DNA of 64,000 bases from Bacillota bacterium (GTDB taxonomy: Bacteria; Bacillota; Clostridia; Acetivibrionales; DTU013): the NCBI GenBank assembly GCA_023433505.1, contig JAEZCO010000030.1:1-64000 (forward strand). The letters run 5' to 3'. Each line of letters begins with the position of its first letter. Positions within the stretch are counted from its first letter, which is position 1. The notes beneath the pieces are model-generated. The model was given only the letters and a program-made list of their open reading frames with translations, ran no database searches and had not been told where the DNA came from. Below are positions 18,501-25,989 of the stretch, in pieces. The position numbers and the translations under genes are program-made.

Positions 18501-20037
18501 TGAGATTCCTGAGGCCAAATCCGCGGCGGTTATTGTGGACCTGCCCTCCAACGGCAGCCTGCCTCAAATAGAGGCCGTCAAAGGAGAGGTAACGGTACTG
18601 ATTCCCAAAGGGACACAGGTCACAGGAGGCAACTCTTCGGGAGTTGAGCTGATTACATCGGTGGACAGTACGGATAATGCACTGAAAGCTAAGCTAAAGG
18701 ATATCCTTCCCAAGGGCAAGGAGCTTGGCTCCATCGTCCAGGCATTCTCCCTGGGGAGCGGTGAAAACATAGAATTCAGTGACTTTATCGTGCTGACCTT
18801 TAAGGGGATGCATGGCAAGGAAGCTGCCTATATTCAAAATGGAACCGTGCATGGCATTCAAAAATATACAAGCGATTCCGGCGGATTAAGCAGCGGCAAG
18901 CCGGAATATGCCTATGACGCCGGAAACGATCTCATTGTGAAAACAAAGCATTTTACAGATTTTATCGCTTATACCGTCAATGCGGCTGAAACTCCGGATA
19001 ATGGGGGGAATACACCGCCTCAGCCTGTCAAATATGTGACTTTATCGGTAGATAAGCTCACAATTCATGAGGGGTATGTTATCCCGTCGGCACAAACGGA
19101 GCTTCGTTCCGGAGATACGGCATGGACATTGCTAAAAAGAGAATTGGACAGGCGTAGTATCAGCTGCAAATATATATGGTCAGCAACATATGGAAGCGTG
19201 TATGTACAGTCTATCGACGGCGACGGCGAATTTGACCACGGCAGCGGCAGTGGTTGGATGTATTCGGTAAACGGCTGGTATCCCAACTATGGAGCCACGA
19301 AATACATCCTCAAAGAGGGAGATGTACTTCAGTGGAGATATACCACCAATTTGGGCGCAGATTTGGGAGAAGACCTCAGTCAATGGGAAAATAAAGATGG
19401 AACAAAGCCAACGGATGGTCAGGACCCGGTAATTTCTCCGGAAGGCACAGCTCCTGGCGCAGAGATTCCGCAGAACAATCCCATTGATTTGAAAAAAGTA
19501 TACAAGGATGAAAGTGCTATCTCCATATGGGCATATGAGGCAATTGGTGCTGCTACACAGAAGGGGTTTGTCACTGGAAGCAGCGGTAAATTTAACCCCA
19601 GGGACAGTAATACAAGAGCTGAGTTCGCCAAACTGATGGTTTCTGCTCTCGGATTGGACCTTAAAGCGGACAAGGCGATTAACTTCACGGATGTCAAGGA
19701 GACTGACTGGTTCTATCCCTATGTCAACGCTGCATACAAAGCAGGAATTGTTAAAGGAAGCGGCGGTAAATTCAGCCCGAATGACAAAATCAACCGTGAG
19801 CAAATGGCGGCAATGGTTGTCAGAGCACTGGGGGTTAAGCCCTTGAAGCCGGGGGCTGCGATAAAAGATATAGATGCGGTGGCAGACGGCTTTAAAACAG
19901 ATGTTGAAACAAGCTTTGCAATGGGATTGATGGTGGGGGATGGCGGCCAATTCAATCCCGGCGCTTTTGCGACAAGAGAAATGGCAGTGGTTGTTGCCAT
20001 GAGGGCATACGCTTTCCTCTCATCAATACAGCAATAA
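15574..20037 (+). CDS. SLH-anchored surface protein with alpha-toroid and DUF4430 (transcobalamin-like)
   Basis: A 1487-residue secreted protein. The signal peptide is residues 1-28 (cleavage after VFA). Ig-like regions run to about 380, a FIVAR-like helical segment covers 383-470 and a bacterial repeat domain 475-556. An alpha-helical region at 562-849 has prenyltransferase/toroid-like repeats (RQGADGGFG, LSLQNPDGTFNW). An HYR/Ig-like domain (about 865-945) and a beta domain follow. A DUF4430 domain lies at about 1152-1271 (GSGWMYSVNGWYPNYG, LKEGDVLQWRYT). Three SLH repeats occupy 1309-1487. In animals, transcobalamin and intrinsic factor combine an alpha/alpha toroid with a C-terminal DUF4430-like domain to bind cobalamin. 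The same pair here, behind a B12 riboswitch, supports corrinoid capture at the cell surface. Binding itself is inferred. Confidence 0.85.
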   Translation: MVKKISSFLLLICLLFNLFTGVQQVFAESDPPTVEITSPVYETYNAAGYDSFYYNQAITATADVRDSRGNPVTGNIRWYYRKIDNVTNPIVELGTQGNQITFNPAAIPNGLFLNSENAYCIYLNAEYTDPVTNLTAAAPAQGSVTSGRKITISPFLSASIAPAQATEGEITDVTSPVTVTGRIQTNGLIPEGAQATIALYNSDKTALRNVDNSKIQASGTVSGGNATITLQIPTQYRAEKNAADLPMAAGDYLVRLNIGGSIRFFPYEIKAQEDNHPVPLLQINKTEVVKGTTVAASVYDAVYAGQTVCVVLWEDGEVVYSYEEQSEVFVDVLLDETGKGQEALLIPLDVPAGDYELKIIRFTGDDREVLDPGVALKVIEPEINKQVLQTAIAAARTNKATAAVSMDGSDIVPASQWVSQGQMTAYETAIASAQGIYGTADSTQVEVDQAAASLAAATESFNAAKKAGTKQITYPVTFSAAENGTLTAAVDGLAIQSGAAVAAGKTVVFTASPAQNYRVKQWTVGGVAVPGNKNNTLTLANLQAAKVVTLDFGEAANIDYTVSREEVAAALEKATVKLIEKFDDSGFNYQQHWMAIALRSFDKTVPSSYLNAIKAELNLAGDEAMPDDNSGQYGKYILGILAAGGDPTDISGRNLLAELCELSDMKHVNAEGGIYTTPFGLLALDAVNYEIPANAGFTRDDLVNKLITLASPTGGEDGVGFVLTALGKYYNEKPTVKTAVDTVISAWASRQGADGGFGAGVWSTENNVNTAAQVLMGVSFNGKDAQSPQFTKADGNLVSFLLSLQNPDGTFNWQKKDPGSISMATEQAVYALAQYLRQLDGRKSIYDFTPTATDKAAPVISTDLEDKTVNASGFTFAASANDAVDGNVDPVVKIDGKQISGTAGNYKIVLKQGNNVITVTATDLSGNRAEKTYTIVYVTKTQDIPAGNQPRIDIPADNNDYRIQIPSNGGDKEITIEIPEAKSAAVIVDLPSNGSLPQIEAVKGEVTVLIPKGTQVTGGNSSGVELITSVDSTDNALKAKLKDILPKGKELGSIVQAFSLGSGENIEFSDFIVLTFKGMHGKEAAYIQNGTVHGIQKYTSDSGGLSSGKPEYAYDAGNDLIVKTKHFTDFIAYTVNAAETPDNGGNTPPQPVKYVTLSVDKLTIHEGYVIPSAQTELRSGDTAWTLLKRELDRRSISCKYIWSATYGSVYVQSIDGDGEFDHGSGSGWMYSVNGWYPNYGATKYILKEGDVLQWRYTTNLGADLGEDLSQWENKDGTKPTDGQDPVISPEGTAPGAEIPQNNPIDLKKVYKDESAISIWAYEAIGAATQKGFVTGSSGKFNPRDSNTRAEFAKLMVSALGLDLKADKAINFTDVKETDWFYPYVNAAYKAGIVKGSGGKFSPNDKINREQMAAMVVRALGVKPLKPGAAIKDIDAVADGFKTDVETSFAMGLMVGDGGQFNPGAFATREMAVVVAMRAYAFLSSIQQ

Positions 20038-20056
20038 GACCCGGATAGGGCAAGAG

Positions 20057-20084
20057 CAAGGCCACCGGCTAGCCGGTGGCCTTG
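20057..20084 (+). terminator. Strong perfect hairpin after the SLH/DUF4430 gene
   Basis: CAAGGCCACCGGC and GCCGGTGGCCTTG form a 13 bp perfect stem around TA. The T-run after it is poor, so it may act as an mRNA 3' stabiliser as well as a terminator. Confidence 0.65.
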
Positions 20085-20180
20085 AAGCGTTATTTTCTTA
20101 CGGCCTTTAAAAAGATCAATGGCGTTACGCCAAATACATTCCGGCAAAAAGTAATCCGGGCAGCCAACTCCGGCAGTTCG
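20082..20180 (+). pseudogene. Remnant of the C-terminal end of an AraC-family regulator
   Basis: The frame reads RYFLTAFKKINGVTPNTFRQ, matching the end of AraC/XylS DNA-binding domains (Y-F---FKK--G-TP--FR). Only the last 25 or so residues remain, with no start and no first helix-turn-helix. Confidence 0.6.
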
Positions 20181-20633
20181 TCCCAAAATTCTGATTTCAA
20201 GCCCCCGGAACATTACCGTCTATCTGTCACCATTTATAGAATAGCGTGCCAATTAGATAATTGCAAAATGTCTGTGTATATTTGCTATAAGCCTTCGGGT
20301 CGCTGTGGGGCCGCTATGTAATGCTGCTTTCAGGTATTACGTCGGGACATAGACTCGGTTGAAAACGACTGCGGACTGCATCTACAATAACCGCGACGGC
20401 CTGGGATATTACAGGGCTGATTGGCCCACCACCTCCCGTGGACCTCTTGAAATGCTTTTAAATTATGGTATAATACTTTCATTGTTTAAAAGCCGGTATT
20501 TACAGGGATAAATTGAGGTTATTCCTTTGGAGCATGGGATTGCCGTACAGGGACAAAATGGAAATTTATTCACGGTCCTGCATTATAATTGAGGGCCCGG
20601 TTTTTTATTTTATTATTTTGTAGGAGGAAAGGG
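20181..20633 (+). promoter_or_regulatory. Upstream region of the MtmB-like gene with sigma-A promoter
   Basis: No gene is seen. A good promoter, TTGAAA (20447-20452), 16 bp spacer, TATAAT (20469-20474), lies 160 bp before the coding region. A GGTCCT...AGGGCC hairpin followed by TTTTTT (20574-20606) sits in the leader and could be an attenuator. I see no recognised riboswitch. Confidence 0.6.
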
Positions 20634-22013
20634 ATGGATACAAGAAAATATCTGGAGATATGCGAAAGAAGCAACACCGGTCTCAAGGTCGGCAAGGACG
20701 ACTGGGACCTGGATCATGTCATAGATGGGGTTCGGGAACTTGTAGAGGAATATGGCTTCTCCTGGGATAAAAATATCCTGGTGCCCAACGACGGAGAATT
20801 GCTGGACCGGATGTTTGAGGCAGGGAAAAGGCTGATCTGCAAAACGGGAATATTCAATATGACAACAGGCCGAATCATAAGCCTTACCGAAGACGAAATT
20901 GAGGAAGGCCTGAGACAGATGAAAACAGAACTCGTCATGGGAGAAGGCAAAGACGTGGTTACCCTGTATGCCCGAAAGATCGAAGATGAAAGAGCGCCGG
21001 TCATCTGGGCGGGTAATCCGGGCTGTCCGACGCCGGAGGAGATATTTTATGAAAATGTCCTCAGCTCGGCAAAGGAACCCATTATCGATCTTCTGACCTG
21101 TGGTTCGCTGATTGATGTAGACGGCTTCAAGGTCAAAGGGAATCATCCCACAGAGGTACTCGCTACCTGCCGTGAGCTGGAATACCTGCGCAAAGCCCTC
21201 GAAGAAGTGGGGCGGCCCGGCATGGGAATGTTGGCGGCGGAAAGCGCCGTTACCGAATTGGGGGACCTGGCGGCTGCAAGCAGCAACAGGCTCCGCCCCT
21301 GCGATGCGCATCTGGTCGCCATGTTCAATGAGCTGATCATTGATGACGGCAATATGATCAGAGCGGCCTATTCCCTGGAATATGGCATGAAGAACGCTTC
21401 CCTGGCCTGTACGATGGTCGGAGGCCTTGGCGGCGATGCCCCCGGTGCAACCCTTGTAATGATCGCATCCATTATGGCGGCGAATCTCGTATGCCTTGCA
21501 GACTATCACCTGTGCCACCCGATCCATATCAGGGATGTTGCCACCACGGCAAGAGGCTGCCTGTGGCTGCAATCTGTTTTATGCCAGGCCTTTGCTAAAA
21601 ACGCGCCTGCGATTATCGTCTGCGATCTTTGGCCCAAGAGCGGGTCCATGACCAAGGAGCTGTTATATGAAGTCGCGGCCAATGCAATCGTAGTTACCGT
21701 CAGCGGCGGCCATCTTGAAGGCGTCGGTTCCGCAGACGGCAGGGCACCCAACGGCACCGGCCTTGAAGCCAGATTCATGGGTGAAGTGGGTAAGGCGGTC
21801 ACGAATCAAGGGATGACGAGAGAAGAAGCTAATACGATGGTGCTGAAGCTGCTGGAGAAGTATGAGCACATCTTTTCCGAGCCTGAAAAATATGTCGGAA
21901 AAAGGTTTGATCAGGCCTATGACATGGGTACGGTCACCCCCCTGCCTGAATGGGAAAGGATGTATCTTGAGGTTAAAGAAGAACTAAGGGGTATGGGCCT
22001 AAAGATCGGGTAA
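20634..22013 (+). CDS. MtmB-family methylamine:corrinoid methyltransferase, non-pyrrolysine
   Basis: A 459-residue protein, the same length as archaeal monomethylamine methyltransferase MtmB (458), and alignable by eye along its length (DDWDL near the start, CPTPEEIF, RPGMGM, ARFMGEVGKAV). MtmB moves a methyl group from methylamine to a corrinoid protein using pyrrolysine 202, encoded by in-frame UAG in the ETSLSA-Pyl-GN segment. Here that segment reads ESAVTELGDLAA, with Leu209 (TTG, 21258-21260) at the pyrrolysine site. No in-frame UAG exists. ATG 20634 is chosen because TAGGAGG precedes it. No MtmC-like corrinoid protein or MtbA lies next to it. The substrate is therefore unlikely to be monomethylamine by the known mechanism; a quaternary or secondary amine is possible. 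Confidence 0.85.
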   Translation: MDTRKYLEICERSNTGLKVGKDDWDLDHVIDGVRELVEEYGFSWDKNILVPNDGELLDRMFEAGKRLICKTGIFNMTTGRIISLTEDEIEEGLRQMKTELVMGEGKDVVTLYARKIEDERAPVIWAGNPGCPTPEEIFYENVLSSAKEPIIDLLTCGSLIDVDGFKVKGNHPTEVLATCRELEYLRKALEEVGRPGMGMLAAESAVTELGDLAAASSNRLRPCDAHLVAMFNELIIDDGNMIRAAYSLEYGMKNASLACTMVGGLGGDAPGATLVMIASIMAANLVCLADYHLCHPIHIRDVATTARGCLWLQSVLCQAFAKNAPAIIVCDLWPKSGSMTKELLYEVAANAIVVTVSGGHLEGVGSADGRAPNGTGLEARFMGEVGKAVTNQGMTREEANTMVLKLLEKYEHIFSEPEKYVGKRFDQAYDMGTVTPLPEWERMYLEVKEELRGMGLKIG

Positions 22014-22087
22014 GCAGTGATGGGCATTACAGTGAAACAAGGTGAAAATAAAAGTGCAGACTGCCCTGAAGAGCGAGGTTCCGTCGG

Positions 22088-22116
22088 TTGACATTATACG
22101 ACAGGCGTGATAAACT
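22088..22116 (+). promoter_or_regulatory. Sigma-A promoter of the purine riboswitch unit
   Basis: TTGACA, a 17 bp spacer and TAAACT, 30 bp before the aptamer. Confidence 0.75.
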
Positions 22117-22145
22117 AATAAAAAAATTTAATACTGACGAAGAAT

Positions 22146-22219
22146 GGACTGTATAAATCCACTAATAAGGTGTGGATGTTTCTACGAGGTAACCGTAAAT
22201 TACCTACGCTATGGTGTCC
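22146..22219 (+). promoter_or_regulatory. Purine riboswitch, guanine class
   Basis: The core follows the purine-aptamer consensus: TATAAATCC, AATAAGG in loop 2, GTTTCTAC at the J2/3 junction, CCGTAAA in loop 3 and CTATGG at J3/1. The base that pairs with the ligand (C74 of the xpt aptamer) is C at 22209. That specifies guanine or hypoxanthine rather than adenine. An intrinsic terminator follows at 22325-22366. It should switch off the nucleoside transporter genes when guanine is plentiful. Confidence 0.92.
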
Positions 22220-22324
22220 CTTTCTAAGTACAATTTTTTGTTGTTTGTTTTATGAAGAAAACCTGGTTATTGCTGCAGTAAAGGCTGGTTTTGAATCGCT
22301 TAAACAAAATGACTGTATTTGTAG

Positions 22325-22366
22325 ATGGATGGAGAGCACTGTTTTCCATCCATTTTTAATTTTTAA
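22325..22366 (+). terminator. Terminator of the purine riboswitch
   Basis: ATGGATGGA pairs with TCCATCCAT, followed by a TTTTTAATTTTT run, 44 bp before the ATPase start. Confidence 0.85.
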
Positions 22367-22409
22367 GTTATATTTGCACCCGTACTTGGCCCAAGATGGA
22401 GGTTTGGTC

Positions 22410-23924
22410 GTGGAGAAATCCGTTTTATTGGAAATGAAAGGAATTACAAAGAGGTTTGGCAAAACCCTGGCAAATGACCATACGGATCTACGGCTGTATC
22501 AGGGAGAAATCCATGCGCTATTGGGAGAAAATGGCGCAGGCAAAAGTACGCTGATGAATATATTACTCGGTATCTACAAACCAAATTCAGGGGAAATTTT
22601 TTATAAAGGCAAAAAGGTGTCCGTCAAGAATCCCAAAGACGCTGCGGAACTGGGCATTGGAATGGTGCATCAGCACTTTGAGCTGATCCCTACCCTTAGC
22701 GTGGCGGAAAACATTTTTCTGGGTATCGGACGCTGCAGCTTTCTATTGAATAAGACAAAAATGGAAGAGACCATTCGCGGATACTCTGAGAAATTCGGCC
22801 TGACCGTTGATCCGGCCGCAAAGGTATGGCAGCTTTCGGTTGGGGAGCAGCAGAGGGTGGAAATCATGAAGCTGCTCTGCCGGGACAGTGAAATCATGAT
22901 TCTGGATGAGCCCTCCGCCGTCTTGACCCCGCAGGAATCCAGGGAGATGTTCAAAACCCTCAGGAAAATGGCCAATGACGGAAAAACGGTAATCTTTATT
23001 TCTCACAAGATGAATGAAGTGATGGAACATTCAGACCGGATTACGGTGCTGAAAGGCGGTAAGGTGGAAGATGAAATGCTTGCGGAAGACGCAACCATCG
23101 AGCGCCTCACAAAAGCGGTGATCGGTTCAAGGACGCTGGATAAAACGGAACGGAAGCCAATCAAGGAAAACTGCGAGCTGCTCCTTGAAGTGGAAGGTCT
23201 TTATGCCAATAACGACAAGGGTCTTGTTGCGCTGGAGGATATTTCCTTGAACCTCCACTGCGGTGAAATATTTGCAATTGCCGGTGTAGCCGGAAACGGC
23301 CAGCGGGAATTGGCGGAAGTCCTTGCCGGACTTCGGAAACCAACCTCCGGCAGAATAAGGATGAATTGCAGGGATATCACGAAAGCCAGCGCAAAACAAA
23401 GAATTTCGTCGGGAATCTCCTTTATCCCGGAAGACAGACTCAAAATGGGATTGATTCCGGCAATGAATATGAAACAGAACGCGATCCTAAAAAAGTTTAA
23501 AGAACCGAAATTCAGCACGGCCGGCATATTAAGGCACAAATCAATCAAGGCAATTACGGAACAGCATGTGGAAGACCATGATATCAAAAACGGCGGCATT
23601 GATTTGCCTGTCGCCATGATGTCCGGCGGCAACCAGCAGAAGCTTTTGGTCGCCAGAGAGATCCACTGCGAGCCTGTTCTTATTATTGCGGCCTATCCGG
23701 TGCGCGGTTTGGACATAGGGGCCGCTGAAGCAATCAACAATATCCTGCTGGAACAGAGCAACAAGGGCGCTTGTGTGCTGCTGATATCGGAAGAATTGGA
23801 TGAGATCTTTGAAATGTCGGACAGAGTGGCTGTTTTATGTGACGGAAAGCTTATGGGAATCCGGAACACGTCTGAAACGGATTATGAAGAGATTGGACGA
23901 ATGATGTCCGGAGAGTCTGCTTAG
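22410..23924 (+). CDS. Nucleoside ABC transporter ATP-binding protein (NupO/YufO-like)
   Basis: A 504-residue double ATPase. The first nucleotide-binding domain has Walker A GENGAGKST and signature LSVGEQQR. The second has a degenerate Walker A (GVAGNGQRE), signature MSGGNQQK and the AYPVRGLD segment typical of BMP-linked and sugar importers. The GTG start at 22410 is chosen because GGAGG lies seven bases before it. The longer frame back to 22170 would run through the riboswitch and terminator. It energises import through the two permeases that follow. Confidence 0.92.
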   Translation: MEKSVLLEMKGITKRFGKTLANDHTDLRLYQGEIHALLGENGAGKSTLMNILLGIYKPNSGEIFYKGKKVSVKNPKDAAELGIGMVHQHFELIPTLSVAENIFLGIGRCSFLLNKTKMEETIRGYSEKFGLTVDPAAKVWQLSVGEQQRVEIMKLLCRDSEIMILDEPSAVLTPQESREMFKTLRKMANDGKTVIFISHKMNEVMEHSDRITVLKGGKVEDEMLAEDATIERLTKAVIGSRTLDKTERKPIKENCELLLEVEGLYANNDKGLVALEDISLNLHCGEIFAIAGVAGNGQRELAEVLAGLRKPTSGRIRMNCRDITKASAKQRISSGISFIPEDRLKMGLIPAMNMKQNAILKKFKEPKFSTAGILRHKSIKAITEQHVEDHDIKNGGIDLPVAMMSGGNQQKLLVAREIHCEPVLIIAAYPVRGLDIGAAEAINNILLEQSNKGACVLLISEELDEIFEMSDRVAVLCDGKLMGIRNTSETDYEEIGRMMSGESA

Positions 23925-23935
23925 GAGAAAAGGAT

Positions 23936-25036
23936 ATGATTTTTGGAAGGATTCAAATAGAAAAAAAGCAGATGGTTCCGCTGAGGAATAAGCTACTTAA
24001 TCCGGTTGTCTTTGTTTTTCTCGGCCTGGCCTTTAGTTCCATTTTAATTATTGCGGCCGGTTTCAATCCAATGGCCGTCTATTCCAAAATGATATCCTAT
24101 TCCTTTTTCAATTTGCGGGGCATCAACGGAAGTATAAGGGCAGGACTTCCTTTGATGCTGTGCGGGCTGAGCGTTTCCATTGCGTTTAAAATGAATCTGA
24201 ACAATATCGGCGCGGAAGGACAGTATGCGATGGGTGCGATCCTGGGTGGAGCTTTTGTGCTGTTCGGACCGGATTTGCCGATTCCGGTGCGGTTCATCGG
24301 CATGTTTCTGCTGTGCGCAATAGGCGGGGGCTTATGGGCTATGATCGCGGCTGTGCTGAAGGCTTATTGGAATGTAAATGAAACGATTGTTACTTTAATG
24401 CTTAATTATATCGCCTTATTATTCATGGATTATTTATGTTATGGGCCCTGGATGGCTAAAAAACAGACGACGGCCATTTCCGAGTCAATACCGAAGGGGA
24501 TGTACCTTCCGAATCTCGGAAATACCGGAATTAATACAGGGCTTCTGGTTGCAATCGTGATTGCAGCTCTTTTATTCATCTTATTAAAATACACAACCGC
24601 AGGCTATCAGGTGGAAGTGATCCGAAACAGCCGGAAGTCGGCGGAATATGCAGGCATCCATGTAAAAAAATATATTCTTATTGTTTTGGGACTCAGCGGT
24701 GCCATTGCCGGACTTGCAGGCTTTGTCCAGATCACCGGGGTGGTACACCGGGTGCAGGCACAGCTTCCGGGCGGCAGTGGCTATACGGGAATTGTCATAG
24801 CGTATTTGAGCCAGTTCAACCCCCTTGCTGTCATCATCGTAGCCATTCTGTTCGGCGGATTGCAGAACAGCTGTGCCGCGGTGCAGCTCATGGGCGTCCC
24901 CTCTCAGATAGCAACCATGCTGCAGGGGAGCATTATGATTTTTGTTATTGCCGGGGAGTTTTTTAACCACTACAAGGTTTCTTTCAACAAAACGAGCGGG
25001 GCCGACCCTAAGAAAATGAAAGGAGTTACGCAATGA
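23936..25036 (+). CDS. Nucleoside ABC transporter permease (NupP/YufP-like)
   Basis: A 366-residue membrane protein of the BPD_transp_2 family (about eight to ten hydrophobic segments). It has the family motif NLNNIGAEGQYAMGA near residues 85-100. GGAGAAAAGG precedes the ATG. Its end overlaps the next permease start by four bases (ATGA), showing translational coupling. Confidence 0.92.
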   Translation: MIFGRIQIEKKQMVPLRNKLLNPVVFVFLGLAFSSILIIAAGFNPMAVYSKMISYSFFNLRGINGSIRAGLPLMLCGLSVSIAFKMNLNNIGAEGQYAMGAILGGAFVLFGPDLPIPVRFIGMFLLCAIGGGLWAMIAAVLKAYWNVNETIVTLMLNYIALLFMDYLCYGPWMAKKQTTAISESIPKGMYLPNLGNTGINTGLLVAIVIAALLFILLKYTTAGYQVEVIRNSRKSAEYAGIHVKKYILIVLGLSGAIAGLAGFVQITGVVHRVQAQLPGGSGYTGIVIAYLSQFNPLAVIIVAILFGGLQNSCAAVQLMGVPSQIATMLQGSIMIFVIAGEFFNHYKVSFNKTSGADPKKMKGVTQ

Positions 25037-25962
25037 CTGCTTTCATTATATCTGTTTGCGCAGCGGCAATCGTCTATGCAGTATCCATCTTATACGCCGC
25101 CATCGGTGAAATTTTTTCCCAGCGCGCGGGGATCATGAATCTTGGCATCGAAGGCATAATGCTTATGGGAGCGGTTTCAGGCTTTTTGACGGTTTATAGT
25201 ACAAACAGCCTGGGGCTTGCATTTCTTGCGGTCGTAATTGTCGGCGCCCTGCTGGGCCTGGTATTTGCTTTCCTTACGGTCACACTTCGGGCAAATCAAA
25301 CGGTATGCGGTATGGCGTTTTTGATTTTTGGCAGCGGATTAAGCGGATTCATCGGAAAAAATGTGACCGGTGTGGCATCTGCCGTAAAATTTGAGAAAAT
25401 CAATCTCCCGCTGCTCTCACAAATACCGTTCATCGGGGATATCTTTTTTAAGCAGGACATATTGGTTTATTTTATGTACCTGATCATACCGCTTAGTATC
25501 TTTTATATATACAGGACAAGACCGGGGATGATTCTCCGGGCGCTGGGAGAAAACCCGGCCGCGCTGGATGCATCCGGCATCAATGTTTTTGCCCTGAGAT
25601 ATGCTTATGTCATATTTGGATGCGCAATGACCGCCATCAGCGGAGCCTGTATCTCTCTTTCCTACACAAATTTCTGGAATGAGGGGATGACAGGCGGAAA
25701 AGGCTGGATCGCGTTTTCTCTGGTGGCCTTTTCAGGATGGAATCCGGCCAATGCCGTGCTGGGCGCAGTGCTCTTCGGAGGAATCAGCATTATCGGCATA
25801 AACCTGCAGGTTTATCTGCCGGGGATTCCCTCACAGTTTTATGGGATGCTTCCGTATGCGGCGACGGTGGCTGCACTGATTATAACCACCGGAAGCTTTC
25901 GCAAAAAACATACGGAAGAACCGGCAGCCCTATGTCAGAAATATGACCGGGAGGACCGGTGA
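25033..25962 (+). CDS. Nucleoside ABC transporter permease (NupQ/YufQ-like)
   Basis: A 309-residue membrane protein, second permease of the pair, with the motif GIMNLGIEGIMLMGA at about residues 36-50 and multiple hydrophobic helices. The start overlaps the previous stop. The pair forms the pore of a purine nucleoside or base importer. Confidence 0.92.
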   Translation: MTAFIISVCAAAIVYAVSILYAAIGEIFSQRAGIMNLGIEGIMLMGAVSGFLTVYSTNSLGLAFLAVVIVGALLGLVFAFLTVTLRANQTVCGMAFLIFGSGLSGFIGKNVTGVASAVKFEKINLPLLSQIPFIGDIFFKQDILVYFMYLIIPLSIFYIYRTRPGMILRALGENPAALDASGINVFALRYAYVIFGCAMTAISGACISLSYTNFWNEGMTGGKGWIAFSLVAFSGWNPANAVLGAVLFGGISIIGINLQVYLPGIPSQFYGMLPYAATVAALIITTGSFRKKHTEEPAALCQKYDREDR

Positions 25963-25989
25963 TATATAAATTCAGGAGGTTTAGATAGT

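Noticed and set aside
21258..21260. In-frame UAG (pyrrolysine) in the MtmB-like gene
   Set aside because: I looked for it; the codon is TTG and the frame has no internal TAG, so no pyrrolysine is encoded.
20613..21572. A 319-codon minus-strand frame opposite the MtmB-like gene
   Set aside because: The plus-strand protein matches its family throughout; the antisense frame has no recognisable domain.
22170..22409. N-terminal extension of the nucleoside ATPase
   Set aside because: It would translate the purine riboswitch and terminator; the GTG at 22410 has a good ribosome site and gives a normal family start.
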